Below, piece by piece: positions 59,660-64,000 of a stretch of 64,000 bases of DNA. Positions within the stretch are counted from its first letter, which is position 1; each line of letters opens with the position of its first letter. The position numbers and the translations under genes were made by a program. The stretch is taken from assembly GCA_025642075.2 (NCBI GenBank), contig JAODUO010000124.1:240001-304000 (forward strand). Reading direction: 5' to 3'. The notes beneath the pieces were generated by a model. That model ran no database searches and was not told the DNA's origin. It saw only the letters and a program-made list of their open reading frames with translations. Source of the stretch: Ridgeia piscesae. Its lineage: Eukaryota > Annelida > Polychaeta > Sabellida > Siboglinidae.

Positions 59660-60262
59660 ATGGCAGTTACGACCCTCGCTTTAATTCTCGGGGATAGCCA
59701 CGTTTGTTGGCTTGAGAGATTTGTATCGTCGTCCGGTATCCGTTTCGGAACTGGGTCATCGTTTGTAGGCACGGATTGCCATTTTAAATTTGCCGGTTTT
59801 CGGGGTGGCAGCGTCTCGTCTGTTCGTGACGACGGCGCGGTCGACCGATTGCTGGATTTACAGATGCCAGCTATCGTCGTTCTCTGTCTCGGTGGCAACG
59901 ATGTTTACGGTAGCCCGGAATCGGTGCTTACTGTAGGTATGCGCCTGTACGAGTATGCGCAATCCCTTCTTGCTCGCGGTGTGTTACATGTTGTTGTGTG
60001 TCAGATAGTTCGACGCCAGTGTGTTCGCCGCTATTCTTGGGAAGATGGGACGCAACGGGTTGTAGATATTAATGAATTTTTGAAGGCAGTTTGCGACAAT
60101 GAACGTTTGTCGTTTTGGTATCACCGCGGATTTTGGCAGTCGCAGCGTAACATTTTTCGGGGGGATGGTGTTCATTTTAATGATCTCGGGAACTACAAGC
60201 TTTGGCGGAGTGTTAAGGGTGCTGTTTTTGTGGCTTTAAAACGTTTGGGACTTGGGCGATAA
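59660..60262 (+). CDS. SGNH-hydrolase-like protein, probably transposon-encoded
   Basis: 200 residues from ATG 59660 to TAA 60262; the open frame extends 48 bases upstream only from a CTG. Motifs: ALILGDSHVCW (block I, catalytic Ser), FAGFRGGSVS (block II Gly), VLCLGGNDVYG (block III Asn) and FRGDGVHFNDLGNYK (block V Asp-x-x-His). All SGNH catalytic residues are present, so an esterase-like activity is possible. SGNH domains occur in some tyrosine-recombinase retrotransposons (DIRS/Ngaro group) and LINEs; the downstream recombinase favours that context. No signal peptide. GC content is above the surroundings. Confidence 0.7.
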   Translation: MAVTTLALILGDSHVCWLERFVSSSGIRFGTGSSFVGTDCHFKFAGFRGGSVSSVRDDGAVDRLLDLQMPAIVVLCLGGNDVYGSPESVLTVGMRLYEYAQSLLARGVLHVVVCQIVRRQCVRRYSWEDGTQRVVDINEFLKAVCDNERLSFWYHRGFWQSQRNIFRGDGVHFNDLGNYKLWRSVKGAVFVALKRLGLGR

Positions 60263-60370
60263 TGGGGAGCCTGAGGAAGGTGGCGAACGCGGGTCTTCTT
60301 GACGTTCAGGTGGTTTAACCGTTTCATGATGTGGTTTTAGGGGTCATCTGCTCACGTGAGGGTTGCATTA

Positions 60371-60448
60371 CAGGGCACACTTGCCCTGGATATCTGCTGT
60401 TGTATTGTTCATATGTTCAATAAAGTAAAAAAAAAAAAAAAAAAAAAA
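60371..60448 (+). terminator. 3' stem-loop, AATAAA and A-tract
   Basis: CAGGGCA-CACT-TGCCCTG (60371-60388) is a perfect 7-bp stem with a 4-base loop. AATAAA lies at 60419-60424 and an A22 tract at 60427-60448. Together they look like the retroposed 3' end of the transcript carrying the SGNH ORF. Confidence 0.8.
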
Positions 60449-60616
60449 CAAACAACTGCCGTGCTGGCCTAGGATTTCGAGTCCCAAGTCATATGTCCTA
60501 TTTCTTCACACTTCTCCCTTACACGTCAGTCTGCTAATCTGTTTCCACGTCTTACGCAAATTGTGGGTCCTTACTGACTTGGGACATCCTGTCTATGTAT
60601 TCAAGTGTGAGTGTCA

Positions 60617-62352
60617 TAAGATACTTTTCTCCCGTGTCTGGTATCAGGAGCGTCGGCTATAACAGCTGTGTGAGATAGTGTCAGTTATTTTCTCCCGTGT
60701 CTGGTATCGGGACGCCAGCTATAACAGCTGTGTGAGATAGTGTCAGTTATTTTCTCCCGTGTCTGGTATCGGGACGCCAGCTATAACAGCTGCGTGAGAT
60801 AGTGTCACTTATTTTCTCCCGTGTCTGGTATCGGGACGCCAGCTATAACAGCTGCGTGAGATAGTGTCAGTTATTTTCTCCCGTGTCTGGTATCGGGACG
60901 CCAGCTATAACAGCTGCGTGAGATAGTGTCAGTTATTTTCTCCCGTGTCTGGTATCGGGACGCCAGCTATAACAGCTGCGTGAGATAGTGTCAGTTATTT
61001 TCTCCCGTGTCTGGTATCGGGACGCCAGCTATAACAGCTGCGTGAGATAGTGTCACTTATTTTCTCCCGTGTCTGGTATCGGGACGCCAGCTATAACAGC
61101 TGCGTGAGATAGTGTCAGTTATTTTCTCCCGTGTCTGGTATCGGGACGCCAGCTATAACAGCTGCGTGAGATAGTGTCAGTTATTTTCTCCCGTGTCTGG
61201 TATCGGGACGCCAGCTATAACAGCTGCGTGAGATAGTGTCAGTTATTTTCTCCCGTGTCTGGTATCGGGACGCCAGCTATAACAGCTGCGTGAGATAGTG
61301 TCAGTTATTTTCTCCCGTGTCTGGTATCGGGACGCCAGCTATAACAGCTGCGTGAGATAGTGTCAGTTATTTTCTCCCGTGTCTGGTATCGGGACGCCAG
61401 CTATAACAGCTGCGTGAGATAGTGTCAGTTATTTTCTCCCGTGTCTGGTATCGGGACGCCAGCTATAACAGCTGCGTGAGATAGTGTCAGTTATTTTCTC
61501 CCGTGTCTGGTATCGGGACGCCAGCTATAACAGCTGCGTGAGATAGTGTCAGTTATTTTCTCCCGTGTCTGGTATCGGGACGCCAGCTATAACAGCTGCG
61601 TGAGATAGTGTCAGTTATTTTCTCCCGTGTCTGGTATCGGGACGCCAGCTATAACAGCTGCGTGAGATAGTGTCAGTTATTTTCTCCCGTGTCTGGTATC
61701 GGGACGCCAGCTATAACAGCTGCGTGAGATAGTGTCAGTTATTTTCTCCCGTGTCTGGTATCGGGCACGTCAGCAATAACAGCTGTGTGAGATAGTGTCA
61801 GTTATTTTCTCCCGTGTCTGGTATCGGGAACGTCAGCAACAACAGCTGTGTGAGATAGTGTCAGTTATTTTCTCCCGTGTCTGGTATCGGGCACGTCAGC
61901 AATAACAGCTGTGTGAGATAGTGTCAGTTATTTTCTCCCGTGTCTGGTATCGGGAACGTCAGCAACAACAGCTGTGTGAGATAGTGTCAGTTATTTTCTC
62001 CCGTGTCTGGTATCGGGACGTCAGCAACACAGCTGTGTGAGATAGTGTCAGTTATTTTCTCCCGTGTCTGGTATCGGGCACGTCAGCAATAACAGCTGTG
62101 TGAGATAGTGTCAGTTATTTTCTCCCGTGTCTGGTATCGGGAACGTCAGCAATAACAGCTGTGTGAGATAGTGTCAGTTATTTTCTCCCGTGTCTGGTAT
62201 CGGGAACGTCAGCAACAACAGCTGTGTGAGATAGTGTCAGTTATTTTCTCCCGTGTCTGGTATCGGGAACGTCAGCAACAACAGCTGTGTGAGATAGTGT
62301 CAGTTATTTTCTCCCGTGTCTGGTATCGGGAACGTCAGCAATAACAGCTGTG
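60617..62352. repeat. 62-bp satellite, about 28 copies
   Basis: Period 62 bp, core TCTCCCGTGTCTGGTATCGG followed by a CAGCT...AGCTG inverted repeat and GAGATAGTGTCAGTTATTT. Copies to about 61750 have GGGACGCCAGCTATAACAGC; copies from about 61750 have GGAACGTCAGCAATAACAGC with GTGTG instead of GCGTG. Within each block copies are almost identical, so the array homogenised recently. It lies between the SGNH ORF and the recombinase ORF and ends at CTGTGTGGTTTCAC. Confidence 0.97.
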
Positions 62353-62608
62353 TGGTTTCACTAGTGTGAGTTACATATCCGTCCACTATCTGCCCCTTTC
62401 TCACTTCTGTTGAATTGTTGCGGATGTCTATGGGCTCTTAGCTACAACTGATATGTACCTGTCATGATTGTGTGGCATTATTACTGTTATGCATGTGAGT
62501 AGATACCTATGGTCTTTGTACATTGGGTTTTGTGTTATACATAATGTTACACTGTCTTGGGCAATGCATAACCCGTCACTTTCAAATCTTCGGTGCGGTC
62601 TCATAGGC

Positions 62609-62627
62609 CCAATAAAATATTGGGATT
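62609..62627. promoter_or_regulatory. Small palindrome upstream of the recombinase ORF
   Basis: CCCAATA-AAA-TATTGGG is a perfect 7-bp inverted repeat about 290 bp before the ATG at 62902. It could be an element end or a protein site; no other evidence. Confidence 0.35.
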
Positions 62628-62901
62628 GGTAATATCAGTAACGATACACATTTCAATGTTTTGCATATTACAATGCTATTGATCGTACGATGTGTTATGG
62701 CTGCTATATGGGAAGTTCAATAACATTGAAAAAATGTTGGTATCTGCTTTCCAGTGCCTTTTATTGCCCGGGTTAATTGGCTTTCATATATACACCTGGG
62801 GCATTGTTAATATACACTTAGAGTTACTTGGTGGACAAACAGTGTGTCGACTCTTTCACTTGTGTTATGTTTTGTCAAACGCTTACATATCACTTTGTAG
62901 T

Positions 62902-64000
62902 ATGGCCCCAGTGCGACAATCGGCCCGACAGAAAGCTCGAGGTCGTCCTGTGCAGGCGACGGACCCATCTTCCGTAGATCCGGCGAGACGCCTTGCCACT
63001 GCGGCTGCCACAGGGGTGGCGCACCGACGGCACCTGGCTAACTCTCAAGTTAGACAAGACACCACTGCATCATTGCGCAAGGACTTGGATGAGATCAGGG
63101 ACTTGCTGAGGTCAGTTTTGCCAGGTGCTGCATCCGCTACCCCGGTCCCAGTCGCGGGTCCATCTGAGCCTCCACTGCCACCATTGGACATGCCTGGGGC
63201 TGGGTCAGTTGCCCCCCTTGGCCTACTACCGTGGACATTGAGCCGCCAATGGCCTCTAGTGCAGATCGACGACTTCCGGGCACTGGCTCCATGGGTCAAC
63301 AAACATCCTACAGCGCTACCGTTCCGCATATCTCCGGCGGCCTTCGGGACACTGTAGGGATGCTCCTACAAGCATCCTTGGCACCATCATCCCGATTGCA
63401 ATATGAGCGGGCATGGTATAAACTGGTAGGGTTTTTGCACTCTCTAGGTCTGGTTCCGGTGTTACCAGTACCTATTTACATCATGATGTTTTTCATTGCT
63501 CACCTTCATAATGCAGGTTTGGCACCAGCCTCAATTATTTCCTATGTTTCTGCCATTTCATATTTCCATAAGATCAATGGTTTCCAAGACCCAGCCAAAA
63601 GTTTCATTATTTCTAGGCTTTTGATAGGAGCACAAAATTTAAGAACGGTCTCTGATGTTCGCCTGCCAATAACTCTGCCTATACTGACCAAATTAGTCAC
63701 TGCCGTACCTACTGTCATCACATCTCGCTACAAACAAGTCATGCTACGTGCCATGATGGTGCTAGCCTTTAAGGCATATCTGAGGGTAGGTGAGATGGTG
63801 CCCGGTTCTCCTCGGACAGGTCAGAATTGTCTTCAGCGCCAGGACATTTCATTAAACGGTGACTTAATTTCTGTCTCATTTAGGCATTTCAAGCACAGCC
63901 GTAAACATGGTTCCCAGTCTTTGCAGATCCCTGGAGGAGTTATTCCAGCTTCGCTTATTTCCCCTGCCAGTTGTGTTAGGGATTTCCTTCATGCTAGGGG
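62902..64000 (+). pseudogene. Tyrosine recombinase gene, frameshifted, 3' end outside window
   Basis: ATG 62902 opens MAPVRQSARQKARGRPVQ, Ala/Pro-rich sequence with a short helix (LRKDLDEIRDLLRSVL), and stops at TAG 63357. In the next frame, open upstream of and through 63360 to the window end, follow SLAPSSRLQYERAWYKLVGF, HLHNAGLAPASIISYVSAIS and AFKAYLRVGEMVPG. These match the N-terminal SAM-like DNA-binding part and the first catalytic Arg region of the phage-integrase/XerD family (tyrosine recombinases). Both frames overlap from a C6 run at 63212-63217, so a single-base change there explains the break; programmed shifting is less likely. The later catalytic H-x-x-R and Tyr lie beyond the window. 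Confidence 0.75.

Noticed and set aside
60617..62352. CRISPR-like array
   Set aside because: Units are contiguous 62-bp repeats with no unique spacers, in an animal-type genome: a satellite.

Overview
The window looks like animal, most likely molluscan, genomic DNA. The reasons are multi-exon genes with GT-AG introns, inhibitor domains (Kunitz, TIL) encoded by symmetric phase 1-1 exons, very many TA, CA, GAGAGG and GTCC microsatellites, a tRNA-derived SINE, and decayed LINE, hAT, Mutator-like, Academ-like and tyrosine-recombinase elements. Species assignment is inference; no housekeeping gene is visible.

The main host locus is on the minus strand, from about 59.0 kb down to the left edge. 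I can place at least nine Kunitz (BPTI) exons: 123-1 (cut by the window edge), 9798-9583, 12803-12588, 13548-13369, 20875-20666, 21545-21357, 23268-23053, 53214-53038 and 56659-56501. There are also two broken ones (807-698, 21775-21606), one TIL-type inhibitor exon (15418-15230) and three low-complexity linker-like exons (58990-58937, 55916-55767, 51615-51199). All complete ones start after a CAG/TAG acceptor with two bases of a split codon and end one base into a codon before a GT donor. They are therefore phase 1-1 cassettes that can be joined in any number without breaking frame. This fits one or a few secreted multi-inhibitor genes, with extracellular or shell-matrix-like architecture as an inference. 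The units at about 0-1, 9.6-10.1, 12.6-13.0, 20.7-21.2, 22.7-23.6 and 56.5-56.95 kb share flanking intron sequence, so exon and intron were duplicated together.

Mobile DNA fills the introns. A possible 8.2-kb Mutator-like insertion (1.19-9.39 kb) sits inside a TA microsatellite and holds a hAT relic and a LINE relic. Next come a LINE reverse-transcriptase fragment (11.4-12.45 kb), an Academ-like pseudogene (17.1-18.9 kb), a 3.46-kb element with about 0.66-0.68-kb terminal inverted repeats and Academ-like coding remnants (30.98-34.44 kb), a P-element/THAP9-like exon (35.2 kb), a 1.66-kb hAT element with a perfect 8-bp target duplication (42.7-44.4 kb), an Academ-like C-terminal fragment (48.4-49.0 kb) and a SINE whose tail matches the LINE at 7.7 kb (57.1-57.4 kb).

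The right end differs in character: an intact-looking SGNH hydrolase ORF with its own stem-loop, AATAAA and A-tract (59.6-60.45 kb), a 62-bp tandem satellite of about 28 copies (60.6-62.35 kb), and the 5' part of a tyrosine-recombinase gene broken by one frameshift at a C6 run and cut by the window edge (62.9-64.0 kb). A plus-strand coiled-coil 3' exon pair (27.1-28.1 kb) and an Ig-like ORF (46.25-46.56 kb) are the other coding candidates. About half of the window, mainly 14.3-17.1, 28.1-31.0, 35.5-42.7 and 50.1-51.2 kb, is AT-rich sequence in which I see no convincing gene.
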